50,517 bases of DNA from Candidatus Methylomirabilota bacterium (GTDB lineage Bacteria > Methylomirabilota > Methylomirabilia > Methylomirabilales > Methylomirabilaceae). Under the pieces are notes generated by a model that made no database searches, was not told the DNA's origin, and saw nothing but the letters and a program-made list of their open reading frames with translations. The position numbers were made by a program, and so were the translations under genes. Each line of letters begins with the position of its first letter. The first letter of the stretch is position 1. The DNA is taken from positions 1-50,517 of the forward strand of contig JACQQF010000073.1 in the NCBI GenBank assembly GCA_016207095.1. The letters run 5' to 3'. Shown piece after piece: positions 42,969 to 50,517 of the stretch.

Positions 42969-43478
42969 TTAGCGGACCTCGAACCGCTCGATCTGGGCCA
43001 TCTCCTTCCCCTTGGGGATGAGCCCGATGATGGAGACGAGCTTGCCGTCCTGCCCGGTGGCCTTCCGAAGCGCCGCGCCCTTCTCATCGGCCACAAGCGG
43101 GATGACCTGTCCTGTCCCCTTGACCTTGAAGGCTGGGTTTCCGTCCTTGGTGGTGAGCTGTCCCACCGCCTCGAACCGAATCCAAGTCGGCGTAAACCCT
43201 GCCTCGACGACCGCCTTCCTCAGCTTCTCCACCTCGAGCGGTCGGCCTTCCTTCAGCGCGATGTCTGCCTGCGCCTGCTCCAAACTAACCTTCACCTTTT
43301 CCACGCCCTCCAGGCGGGTTAGGGCCTTTTGGACCCCATATGCTCAGATGGGTCAGATCATCCCATCGATGCCGATCTGGACCTGCTTGATCTCGGCGAA
43401 GGCCAAAAGAGGAAATGCCAAGGCCAGGATCAAGGCGAGCCCAATCAGGATGGACACCGTCTGCGTTCTCTTTCTCAT
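42969..43478 (-). CDS. Two-domain MerP-like periplasmic selenoprotein with two Sec (U-x-x-U)
   Basis: 169 residues through TGAs 43353-43355 (codon 42) and 43344-43346 (codon 45). Signal peptide about 1-28 (SILIGLALILALAFPLLAFA), then an HMA domain VQIGIDGMI-U42-PI-U45-AYGVQKALTRL and GFTPTWIRF. The second domain (FKVKGTGQVIPLVADEKG, SIIGLIPKGKEMAQIERFEV) matches that of 27174-27689 closely. AGGAGG precedes ATG 43478. Located 50 bases downstream of a permease paralogous to that at 29950, repeating the permease/Sec-MerP pairing. Confidence 0.82.
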
Positions 43479-43528
43479 ATCGTTCCTCCTTTTATGGTTG
43501 GTGTCGCGGTTCGTGGATTGCTAGACCT

Positions 43529-44566
43529 CTATTTGAAAAGGCTCCCCAAGTCAGTCAAAAGCCGCTTCATCAGCTCAAGCGGGGGGAGGTGGGGACGAAA
43601 ACCGAAAACAGCGTAAACCCATGTAGACCCCAGGCCGCCCAGGACGGCGGCCCCGTACAGGATACAGGCGACGATCAGCCCTTGCCTGCGGCCAAACGTC
43701 TTGACGTAAGCCCTCACATCCTGGGGGTGGATGGAGCTCGCCAAGCAGAAGCTGATGATTCCTGGATACGAGAGCCCATCGGTTTTGAACAAGGCATGGA
43801 CCACAGGAAGATTCCCAACGGGGGATAGGAACATCGTCATCGAGATAGCCGGACTGACGAGAGAATTGACCAGGTCAGAGGCTAGGGTTCCAGGGCCTAC
43901 GATCCCCGCGAAGATGATCCACCAGGGCTGTAAGCCGGCGGCGAAGATGATCCCGGCCAGTATGATCCCTGCGCCGAGCGTCGGTGCAAACCGCCATGCC
44001 TCCTGCCCCATGAACCCCAGCATAGCCCACCAACCTTTCCAGGAAAATAGCAGCGTGCGCCAGGAGGGCAGTAAGGGAAGGTCCAGAACAGGCGGCGGGC
44101 GCTGCTCCACGTTGGTGGCCGTGCCGGTTAAGGGCTTCAGTTGGAGCCACGCGAGGCCCAGGGCTACAAGGCCGATCATCACAAGGGCTCCCAGAACTTG
44201 CCCGACGGCAAATTCGGCGCCCAGCGAAAGCGCAAAGATGGCCAAAAAGTGGATCGTCATGTTCCGGCTAGCGATCAAGTAGGCAAAGGAAGTTGTCGGG
44301 GAGTGACCGCCAGCAAGAAGTTCCCACGCCGCCTGCAGGCTTGTCTCCCGGTCTGCACTGCCCACGATACCGGCCTGAATGGGCCGCCAGATGCCGAGCT
44401 TGCTGATGGGTGATCTCGGCCGCAGTCGCTCCCAACTTGGACGGCGAAACCGCATGGTCAGGACCGCAGCCACAAAAAATCCAGGACCCCACACCGTATA
44501 GAATAGGGCCATGAATTTGAACAATTCGAAGGTGAAAAATGAGGCCCCTTTCCAAAAGAGGGTCAT
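43529..44566 (-). CDS. Polytopic permease of the DUF318/ArsP-like type (copy 2)
   Basis: 345 residues, same family as 29950-31002 and of nearly equal length. Shared features: N-terminal KFMALFYTVWGPGFFVAAVL, GSADRETSLQAAWELLAGGH, IMTR-less loop with a Pro-rich linker, and FLSPVGNLPVVHALF near the end. Eight to ten helices. It precedes the Sec2 MerP-like gene on the same strand and probably uses it as a partner. Substrate unknown. Confidence 0.75.
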   Translation of the reverse strand: MTLFWKGASFFTFELFKFMALFYTVWGPGFFVAAVLTMRFRRPSWERLRPRSPISKLGIWRPIQAGIVGSADRETSLQAAWELLAGGHSPTTSFAYLIASRNMTIHFLAIFALSLGAEFAVGQVLGALVMIGLVALGLAWLQLKPLTGTATNVEQRPPPVLDLPLLPSWRTLLFSWKGWWAMLGFMGQEAWRFAPTLGAGIILAGIIFAAGLQPWWIIFAGIVGPGTLASDLVNSLVSPAISMTMFLSPVGNLPVVHALFKTDGLSYPGIISFCLASSIHPQDVRAYVKTFGRRQGLIVACILYGAAVLGGLGSTWVYAVFGFRPHLPPLELMKRLLTDLGSLFK

Positions 44567-44700
44567 TCGCCTTCCTTAATGAGAAACCTCAGGCCAGCCG
44601 CAACAGGAAGTCCGCTCTCCCTGTACCGACCGCCCAGGAAATCTCTCTAAGTCAACTACTCCAACAAGGACTCGGCCGACTGCATGGTTTCACTCCTTTC

Positions 44701-47397
44701 CTACGTCTCAACGGGGCTAAACCCGGCCTTATCGAGTGCTTCCTTGAGTTGTTGCGCCGGTAATTTAGCTGGCTCGTAGCGCACGTAGACGTGCTTTTGC
44801 GGCACCTTAGGCTTGACCTCTTGTACGCCCGGCAGCACGCTGAGCACTGTGCTGATCTTCTCAGCGCATCCCTCGCAGACCATGTTCGGGACTAAGAACT
44901 CCAACTCGGCGAGTGGCCCGCTTTCCGCCACTTCTTTCCCTTCTTCTGCTTGCACGCTGGATGGCATCTGCGGCGCGTGCCCGACCGTCTTGATGGCCTG
45001 GAAGAAATAGGTGCCGCGGCTCCACAGAGAATTAATGAAGATCGCCGTCACGCTTGCCGCCATGGCGACCATGCCCCATATCGGATAAACCAATCCCGTC
45101 GCGGCCGCCGGAATCCCCAGCCCGTTGAACGTGAATGCGAGGAATACGTTTTGCACCATCTTTCCATAACTGTAACGGCTGATCTCGTAGGCATCGAGCA
45201 CGGCACCAACCTGCTTGTTGAGGATGATCACGTCGGCGGATTCGATAGCAATGTCGGCCCCGCTGCCGAAAGCGATGCCGACCTCCGCTTGCATCAGCGC
45301 CGGTGCGTCGTTGATGCCGTCGCCAACCATGGCCACGCGCGCCCCCTCCTGAAGCTTGCGAATCATCGCTGCCTTTTCGGCTGGCAATACGCGCGCATGG
45401 ACCTCTTCGATGCCGGCGGCACGGGCGAAATGGAGTGCCGCCCGTTCATTGTCGCCGGTGATCAGGCTCGTGCGGATGCCGAGCGCGTGGAGGCGGCGCA
45501 CCGTCTCCGCCGCGTCGGGCCGCAGTGCATCGCCGAGCGCCAGCAGACCGAGAAGCGCGCCTTCCCGTGCAGCCGCGATGACCGTCAGTCCCTGCGCTTC
45601 CAGTTCTTTGATGCGTGCTTCCTGAAGCGCGAGGTTCACTCCCTCGCTCGCGAGAAAAGACGGGCTGCCGACAATCAGTTTCTTGTCGCCCAGGCGCGCC
45701 CTGACGCCTCGGCCCGCAACGGCCTCGAATCCCTGCACCTCGGAGCGCGCGATACCTCGTTTGAACGCCTCTTCCACCACTGCCCGGGCGAGCGGATGTT
45801 CGGAAGACGCCTCTACCGCCGCTGCTTGCGCGAGTAGTTCCGTTTCTGTGCAGCCAACTGGGACGATCTCCCGCACGGCGGGGTGGCCCTCGGTCAGCGT
45901 GCCGGTCTTGTCAAAAACCACCCGCTGTACGCGCCGCAGGGCCTGAAAGGCCTCGCCTGTGCGCATCAGCACGCCGCGCTCGGCCCCTTCGCCCGCTCCC
46001 CGCACGATTGATAGCGGCGCTGAGATGCCCACTGCGCAAGGATAGCCCATCACGAGGACGCTCAGGCCAGCAAACATAGCACGCTGCAGATCGGGGGGAG
46101 ATCCGACGACCATTGGAGCGAGGAGCCAGAAGATGGTCGCGCCGGCCGCGGTGAGCAGCACGAGCGGTGTGTAGACGCGCAGCACGCGGTCCACCAGGTG
46201 CAGCAGGCCGGGTTTCAAGGCTCGGGCGTCTTCCACGCTGCGTATTACTTGCCTGAGAAAACTTTCTTCGCCCACTACAGTCACCCGCACAAGGAGCGTG
46301 CCGTGACCGTTCAGAGAGCCACTCACGGTCCGGTCTCCCGGGCGTTTCTCGATAGGTAGCGGCTCGCCGGTGACGAGCGATTCGTCCACGTCCGATTCCC
46401 CCGATTCAACCTCACCGTCCACCGGCACCCGCGCCCCTGGGCGGATGCGCACCAAGTCACCGACGCGTACCTGTTCGAGCGGCACCTCTTGTTCTCTGCC
46501 GCCCTTTACGACGTGTGCAACGTCAGGCTGAAGGTCCAACAGCTTCTTGACCGCCTGCGAACTGCGGGTTTTCACAATCAGCGACAGCCACTCGGAAAAG
46601 ATGTGATAAGTGAGCACCATGACCGCCACCGAGAAAAACGCTGTCGTCGGATAACCCGGCGGGTGGAATGCCAGGCCGATTATCCCCCCGACAAGCCCCG
46701 CGAATGCCCCGAATTCAACCAGCACGTGCTGGTTGAGGATGCCGCGCCGCAGTGCCGCTGCTGCCATGTGCACAATGTGCCTGCCCACGCCGAAGATGAG
46801 AAACAGGGCGAGCGCTCCGGCCAACCACGGGGTGGCGGCGCCGAAGGCCCCGCTCAATTGAAGGGCGTAGATGCCGGCACCAGACGCGGCGAGAAGGGTC
46901 GAGCCGGCAAACGCCCAACCCAAACCATAGCTGCGCAGAACCACAAAGGAGAACGCTACGAGGCTCGCGATGGAAAACACGCACAGCCAGAACCACCCGC
47001 TGTTGACCGGGTATCCGGCCAGCCCCATCGCGGCAATGCTCATGGCCAGTGCGGTCAGGAACCGCCCACGCTCGCGCACCAGTGCGCGCTCTTCTTCCTC
47101 AAACGGACGCACCTTGCGCGGATCGGAAACGGTGTAGCCGATATCCTTGAGTGTCTGCAGCAAGTCCTCGGCCCGAGCCACGCTCGGATCGTACTCGATA
47201 AGCGCCTGTTCATGGGTCAAGCTCACCGCCACTTTGTCGACGCCAGGTTGCCTGCCCAGCGCCTTTTCGATCGTGCTGGTGCACAACGAACAGTGCAGCC
47301 CGCCGATGTGCGCGCGTATTCGTCGGCGGCCCGGTAGTTTGGACGGTTCTTCGCTCCAGAAACGTTGAGCAGATTCAACGGTCGTTGCGGTACTCAT
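44701..47397 (-). CDS. P1B-type heavy-metal ATPase with N- and C-terminal HMA domains (copy 2)
   Basis: 898 residues. N-terminal [19 protein letters not shown]; extra membrane helices before the actuator; [12 protein letters not shown]; membrane motif [56 protein letters not shown]-terminal [16 protein letters not shown]. Same YPC motif as copy 1, about 45% similar by eye. ATG 47397 has GGAGGTG upstream. Last gene of the MerR-led operon, so it is probably induced by the metal that the regulator senses. Confidence 0.9.
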   Translation of the reverse strand: MSTATTVESAQRFWSEEPSKLPGRRRIRAHIGGLHCSLCTSTIEKALGRQPGVDKVAVSLTHEQALIEYDPSVARAEDLLQTLKDIGYTVSDPRKVRPFEEEERALVRERGRFLTALAMSIAAMGLAGYPVNSGWFWLCVFSIASLVAFSFVVLRSYGLGWAFAGSTLLAASGAGIYALQLSGAFGAATPWLAGALALFLIFGVGRHIVHMAAAALRRGILNQHVLVEFGAFAGLVGGIIGLAFHPPGYPTTAFFSVAVMVLTYHIFSEWLSLIVKTRSSQAVKKLLDLQPDVAHVVKGGREQEVPLEQVRVGDLVRIRPGARVPVDGEVESGESDVDESLVTGEPLPIEKRPGDRTVSGSLNGHGTLLVRVTVVGEESFLRQVIRSVEDARALKPGLLHLVDRVLRVYTPLVLLTAAGATIFWLLAPMVVGSPPDLQRAMFAGLSVLVMGYPCAVGISAPLSIVRGAGEGAERGVLMRTGEAFQALRRVQRVVFDKTGTLTEGHPAVREIVPVGCTETELLAQAAAVEASSEHPLARAVVEEAFKRGIARSEVQGFEAVAGRGVRARLGDKKLIVGSPSFLASEGVNLALQEARIKELEAQGLTVIAAAREGALLGLLALGDALRPDAAETVRRLHALGIRTSLITGDNERAALHFARAAGIEEVHARVLPAEKAAMIRKLQEGARVAMVGDGINDAPALMQAEVGIAFGSGADIAIESADVIILNKQVGAVLDAYEISRYSYGKMVQNVFLAFTFNGLGIPAAATGLVYPIWGMVAMAASVTAIFINSLWSRGTYFFQAIKTVGHAPQMPSSVQAEEGKEVAESGPLAELEFLVPNMVCEGCAEKISTVLSVLPGVQEVKPKVPQKHVYVRYEPAKLPAQQLKEALDKAGFSPVET

Positions 47398-47561
47398 AAT
47401 GACACCTCCGTTTCCAGGGTCATGGTGCAGAACGAGCACATCATGCCCGACACCTTCAATTGCACAGTTTCCGTCGCTGTGCGGGTCCGCCGCTCACTGG
47501 GAGATTTCTCGAGAAGCGGATCCGCTGACATTGGTGACCGCCAGGTAGTTTGAGTTGCCAT
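47394..47561 (-). CDS. 55-residue protein ending in a truncated HMA motif
   Basis: ATG 47561 follows AGGAG. It reads [20 protein letters not shown]..., then [20 protein letters not shown] and stops. The CxxC motif is complete but the rest of the HMA fold is missing. Its stop overlaps the ATPase start (ATGA). It is either a decayed HMA gene or a short Cys-bearing leader coupled to the ATPase. Confidence 0.5.
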   Translation of the reverse strand: MATQTTWRSPMSADPLLEKSPSERRTRTATETVQLKVSGMMCSFCTMTLETEVSL

Positions 47562-47593
47562 GTTTTTTTCTCCTGCGAACAATTGGTGTGTGT

Positions 47594-48280
47594 TTACAGC
47601 AACGCGATGAATGACCAGGCATAATACAAACCGACGACCAGCAAGGCGCAGCCGCTGACGACCTGCAAGGCACCACGCCACGCGGTGAAGCGCACTAGCC
47701 GCATCACCGCCCCTGCCAGGACGCCAATCAGCAGAAAAGGCAGCCCCCTACCGAGGCCAAAGGCAAAGGCGAGGAGGAGTCCGTATTCCGGCCGTGCTTG
47801 CGCAGCCACGACGGTCAGGAGCAGGAGCAAGGGAGCCGCAGAGGTGCCCAGACTAAAGACGAAGCCATAGCCGAACGCCCCGGCGAGCCCTGGCCTGCGC
47901 AGTGCCGCCAGTTGCCCTACCTTCAGACGCGGTCCCCAGAAGGCCCCAATGGCTGCGACCAAGGAGAGGAGGGCCATCGCGAGCGTCCAATAGCGCCCAA
48001 ACGACTCAGTAAGTATGGCCCCCAGGCGACCAGCCACCACACCCAGGAGCGTCAAGTTCACAACGATGCCCACAAAGAAGGAGACGGCGATAAGGAAACC
48101 GCTCCGCCGGGACTGGCTCTCAGAAGCGCCAACCACGCTGACCATACCGAGTCCTCCCGGCAGCGTGCAGGGACATACAGCACCCGACACCACGCCACCC
48201 AGTAGTGCAACCACGAGTGCCCAAAGCGATGCGTCCGATAGGCTCGATACAAATCTCTGGAGGAATTCTTCGAGAGTCAT
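47594..48280 (-). CDS. CcdA/DsbD-like membrane protein
   Basis: 228 residues with six helices. The first contains SGAVCPCTLPGGLGMVS, the Cys-Pro-Cys site of CcdA-like proteins; the fourth contains GAFGYGFVFSLGTSAAPLLL. By family knowledge it carries electrons or, in metal operons, assists metal-thiol handling. The ATG overlaps the stop of the HMA gene before it (ATGA), so the two are coupled. It could keep the HMA Cys residues reduced. Confidence 0.8.
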   Translation of the reverse strand: MTLEEFLQRFVSSLSDASLWALVVALLGGVVSGAVCPCTLPGGLGMVSVVGASESQSRRSGFLIAVSFFVGIVVNLTLLGVVAGRLGAILTESFGRYWTLAMALLSLVAAIGAFWGPRLKVGQLAALRRPGLAGAFGYGFVFSLGTSAAPLLLLLTVVAAQARPEYGLLLAFAFGLGRGLPFLLIGVLAGAVMRLVRFTAWRGALQVVSGCALLVVGLYYAWSFIALL

Positions 48281-48672
48281 CTGGTTGCCTCCTCCGTTGG
48301 AGTACCAGCCTTGTAGCCAAGGTCGTTGACCGCGGCCGCAAGGCGCTCCAGTGAAACTCTCGTGTCAAGGTATTGGACACGCGCCTTGCGATGCTCGAGG
48401 CTGACCTCAACCTCCATTACGCCATCAATTGATTTAAGAGTCTTCTTCACCCGCGCCACGCAGGACGCGCAGCTCATTCCCGCAATGGGGATCGTGGCGG
48501 TTTTCACCTGTGGATCGGAAAGCGAGGGTTGTGGTCCTCTCTGGGATGCACGAACGAGCAGATAAACGCCGAGAGCCAAGCCTAGGAAAACGGCAGCGCC
48601 TGCAAGTATCTTGACAGATCTGCTTATCTTCTGGGCTTTGCCCACCGTCTGTTCGAATTCCATTCTTTGCAT
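48277..48672 (-). CDS. Membrane-anchored HMA-domain metal-binding protein (C-x-x-C)
   Basis: 131 residues. One N-terminal helix (VKILAGAAVFLGLALGVYLL) anchors a single HMA domain: IPIAGMSCASCVARVKKTLK, ending LGYKAGTPTEEATR. Both metal ligands are ordinary Cys, in contrast to the Sec HMA proteins elsewhere. GGAGG precedes ATG 48672. It is first after the MerR gene and probably passes metal to the ATPase of the same operon. Confidence 0.85.
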   Translation of the reverse strand: MQRMEFEQTVGKAQKISRSVKILAGAAVFLGLALGVYLLVRASQRGPQPSLSDPQVKTATIPIAGMSCASCVARVKKTLKSIDGVMEVEVSLEHRKARVQYLDTRVSLERLAAAVNDLGYKAGTPTEEATR

Positions 48673-48753
48673 TAATTGCCTCCTTGCTCTTGGCCTTGAC
48701 GTTCGCCTGGGGAGCGGTCGGCAACAGGGGCAACTGGGGAAGGTTGGATTTCT

Positions 48754-49161
48754 TCACTCCTTATCAGATTCGAGAGCATCGAGAATCGGACACTCGCTGG
48801 TCGGGCCGCGTCCGCTGCAGGAGGCAGCGAGTCTCATAAGGGCCTTCTTCATCCTCTCTAAGTCGTGGATTTTTGCCTTGATAGCAGCAACTTTGGCTTC
48901 GGCTCGCCCCTTGATATCCCCCGCTGTTATCCCGGGATCGACGCGCAAAGAAAGAAGTTCTGTAATTTCTCTGAGAGAGAACCCCAGCTCCTGAGCTCGC
49001 TTGATGAACTTGATGCGCCCTACAGTATCGGGAGAGTACTGACGATATCCGGACTCGCGTCGGGGCGGCTCAGGCACGAGACCCCTCCGCTCATAGTAGC
49101 GAATCGTTTCGATGTTCACTTGCGCTTGTTTGGCCAACTGACCGGTCGTCAAAATTTTCAC
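48754..49161 (-). CDS. merR: MerR-family metal-responsive regulator
   Basis: 135 residues. Winged helix ILTTGQLAKQAQVNIETIRY followed by YERRGLVPEPPRRESGYRQY, dimerisation helix, and a metal loop C-x8-C: LAASCSGRGPTSECPILDAL, spaced as Cys117/Cys126 of Tn501 MerR. The third Hg(II) ligand (Cys82 of MerR, in DGTHCE) aligns with Ala79, so the sensor lacks one classical ligand. The GTG 49161 start follows GGGAGAT. It heads the operon 48672-44701 and likely autoregulates it. Confidence 0.85.
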   Translation of the reverse strand: MKILTTGQLAKQAQVNIETIRYYERRGLVPEPPRRESGYRQYSPDTVGRIKFIKRAQELGFSLREITELLSLRVDPGITAGDIKGRAEAKVAAIKAKIHDLERMKKALMRLAASCSGRGPTSECPILDALESDKE

Positions 49162-49183
49162 TGTTTCATCTCCCTCAGTTGAT

Positions 49184-49215
49184 AAGATGCACCATGGACC
49201 TAGGTACGGAGTCAA
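49184..49215 (-). promoter_or_regulatory. MerR-type promoter/operator
   Basis: On the minus strand TTGACTCCGTAC is identical to the start of the transposon mer promoter, followed by the palindrome ACCTAGGT. A -10 (CATCTT) lies after a 20-base spacer, the long spacing typical of promoters that MerR proteins untwist. The -10 is poor by consensus. Confidence 0.5.
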
Positions 49216-49442
49216 GGCTTTTTTAGTTTTTTTTCGGCCCTTGCGGCTTTCGAGCGGGTAGAGGTTCAGCGCCTGCAGAGAAAGGAGATCGCCCTTATGA
49301 AGCGCTCGGTTATTTCTGAAACCCCGGACAGGCGTCGATCCTGCTTGCCGGCCACCTCTTGCCTCTTCACGTCCAGGGCGACGCTGAGCGCTCTCCGGCG
49401 AGTGCGGTGAGACCGAACATGCCCGCTCCAGTTGTGATATCG

Positions 49443-49520
49443 CATATGGCTCTGCCCCTTCTTGGAGGGCTTGAGCATAATGCGGGTGGATCAATTTCCC
49501 ACACGATTTCTTAATGAGCC
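49443..49520 (-). mobile_element. Second ISL3-type end, decayed
   Basis: On the minus strand GGCTCATTAAGAAATCGTGT, TTGATCCACCCGCATTATGC and an AGAAGGGG site leading to ATATGCGATATC align with the left IS end and transposase start (62-137). The downstream transposase frame is not recognisable. Same orientation as the left end. Confidence 0.5.
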
Positions 49521-49670
49521 AATTTTACACATAGACTCTCCATCCAGGGGGAAGGTCAAGCGAAATCTTCTCACCAAGAGAACAGTAAAGGCTCATGGTA
49601 TCCACCCTCCACTTCGGTTAAGATCTCTCTGCCCCAATGACCTTAACCGACTCAGGAGGTGGTGGACCCC

Positions 49671-50517
49671 ATGAGCCCAATCCCATATTATCACCTCTAC
49701 CGCGATTCCGGGAGAGCCGGACTGGGGCGACCTTCTTCGCCTTCTGCACGGAAAACACGATGACCAACATCCAGCTCTTCCAGGCCTACGTCGCGGAGCA
49801 CCTCAAGAAGTACGGCGTCGCGCTGGCGGCCGTCATCCTCCAGACCGACAATGGCTCCAAGAACATCGGGGCCTGGAACAAGAAGACCGCCTCCGCCTTC
49901 ACCCGCCAAGTCGAGACCACCTACGGCATGCGGCACGACCGGATCCCGCCGCACTGCTCGACCTACAACTCCGATGTCGAGACCTTCCACAACCTGATCG
50001 AGCGGGAGTTCTACGACATCGAGACCTTTGCCAGCCTGCCCGAGCTGCTCGGCAAGGCCACGGCCTACCAGCTCTACTTCAACTACCAGCGCTCGAATAC
50101 CTGGCGCGAGGGGAAGGCCCCCTACCAGCTCCTGCGGGAACTCGCCCCGCACATCGCGCCACAGGTCCTCGCGCTCCCGCCGCGCATCGTCGATACGTTC
50201 CTCAACACCCCCCTCGAGGGGGGATACGCTGGTCAGGCTGACTCGGAGATCGTCGATCCTGGGGCACCTCTGAAGGTCGCCTCTCTTCCCCGCGATCGTC
50301 GGAGCCGGAGAAAACCCCCTCACGCCCCAGCAGGGGGTGGATACGATCTCCCTTTACTGGTCAAAAGCAGATGGGAACCCGGGGGACGTCATGGGTTCGG
50401 AACCACTGGTGAAGGGACGGTTGGGAGGGCGTGGCGGAACGTCGAGCCGGAGTCAAAGCCCGCCTGGGCCGATGGCGGCAGGAGACCCGGGTGGAGCGGT
50501 GTCTGCGGACCTCAGTC
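49671..50517 (+). pseudogene. DDE (integrase-core) transposase with internal deletion
   Basis: ATG 49671 follows AGGAGG and opens MSPIPYYHLYRDSGRAG in one frame, ending at 49763. From about 49733 another frame carries the catalytic core: FFAFCTENTMTNIQLFQAYV, ILQTDNGSKN (second Asp), and STYNSDVETFHNLIEREFYD (Glu), then KAPYQLLRELAPHI. The region between, including the first catalytic Asp, is deleted. The core frame stays open to the window edge. IS481/IS3-like by motif; a non-functional remnant. Confidence 0.65.

Noticed and set aside
1018..43478. TGA decoded as Trp throughout (changed genetic code)
   Set aside because: TGA ends several complete genes here (aioB, merB, glutaredoxin, merP), and the read-through TGAs fall almost only on conserved Cys positions, not Trp.
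1018..43478. Sequencing errors as the cause of the in-frame TGAs
   Set aside because: The same substitution at equivalent HMA positions in independent paralogues, often with hairpins downstream, is not expected from random error.
1..50517. CRISPR arrays, tRNA and rRNA genes
   Set aside because: No regularly spaced repeats, cloverleaf sequences or rRNA-like stretches were recognised by eye.

Overview
The window reads as a GC-rich (about 60%) bacterial chromosome or metagenome contig. It is an accessory, metal-related region bounded by ISL3-type insertion-sequence ends. I cannot name the organism. The mix of ECF sigma/anti-sigma pairs, arsenite oxidase and many selenocysteine (Sec) genes would fit an NC10/Rokubacteria-like uncultured lineage, but that is a guess. 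No rRNA, tRNA, CRISPR array or Sec biosynthesis gene (selA, selB, selC, selD) is visible.

The main result is hidden from ordinary gene calling. At least eleven genes continue through one or two in-frame TGA codons. Each TGA sits where the protein family has a metal- or redox-active Cys, and several are followed by a SECIS-like hairpin. They are: two thioredoxin-fold redoxins (UPHC at 1.3 kb, UPYC at 5.7 kb); a MerP-like HMA protein (6.8 kb); an unrecognised small protein (7.3 kb); a MerB-like organomercurial lyase with Sec at the position of catalytic Cys159 (13.1 kb); a glutaredoxin-like protein (14.0 kb); a zinc-ribbon protein (14.2 kb); a MerP with U-x-x-U (15.0 kb); three two-domain MerP-like proteins (27.2, 31.0, 43.0 kb); a MerT with a Cys-Sec pair (28.8 kb); and a MerP-MerT fusion remnant (42.6 kb). 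TGA is also used as an ordinary stop here, so this is local recoding and not a changed genetic code.

Layout. 0-7.7 kb (minus strand): IS end, CcdA, selenoredoxins, a YyaL/DsbD-alpha fusion, a DUF3105 protein, a broken YyaL copy, a Sec MerP and the novel small selenoprotein; this looks like a periplasmic thiol/selenol redox block. 7.9-11.6 kb: anti-sigma and ECF sigma, NnrE, a CBM48 protein and small ORFs. 11.7-16.8 kb (plus strand): a YiiX-like hydrolase, then a mer operon (CmtR/ArsR-type regulator, Sec-MerB, MerF, Sec-Grx, Sec zinc ribbon, MerT, Sec2-MerP, FAD disulfide reductase) behind a clear sigma-70 promoter and operator. 17.1-21.1 kb: ECF sigma, anti-sigma, DUF302, membrane protein, MerE and a second ECF sigma. 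21.5-27.0 kb: two diheme peroxidases and arsenite oxidase AioBA. 27.1-34.5 kb (minus): two related sets of beta-barrel, Sec-MerP-like and permease genes plus Sec-MerT, then small periplasmic and membrane proteins. 34.6-37.0 kb: a P1B-type ATPase. 37.0-42.5 kb: a MerP relic, a truncated cyclase and a DevABC/TolC-type efflux operon. 42.5-44.6 kb: more Sec HMA genes and a permease. 44.7-49.2 kb: a MerR-led operon with an HMA protein, a CcdA-like protein and a second P1B ATPase. 49.4-50.5 kb: IS remnants.

Working model (inference): an island for mercury, organomercury and arsenic handling, in which the soft-metal ligands normally supplied by Cys are supplied by Sec in lyase, carrier and transporter alike. 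Reductant would come from CcdA-type membrane proteins and selenoredoxins. Repeated, decaying and IS-interrupted copies of the Sec HMA genes show recent local duplication.
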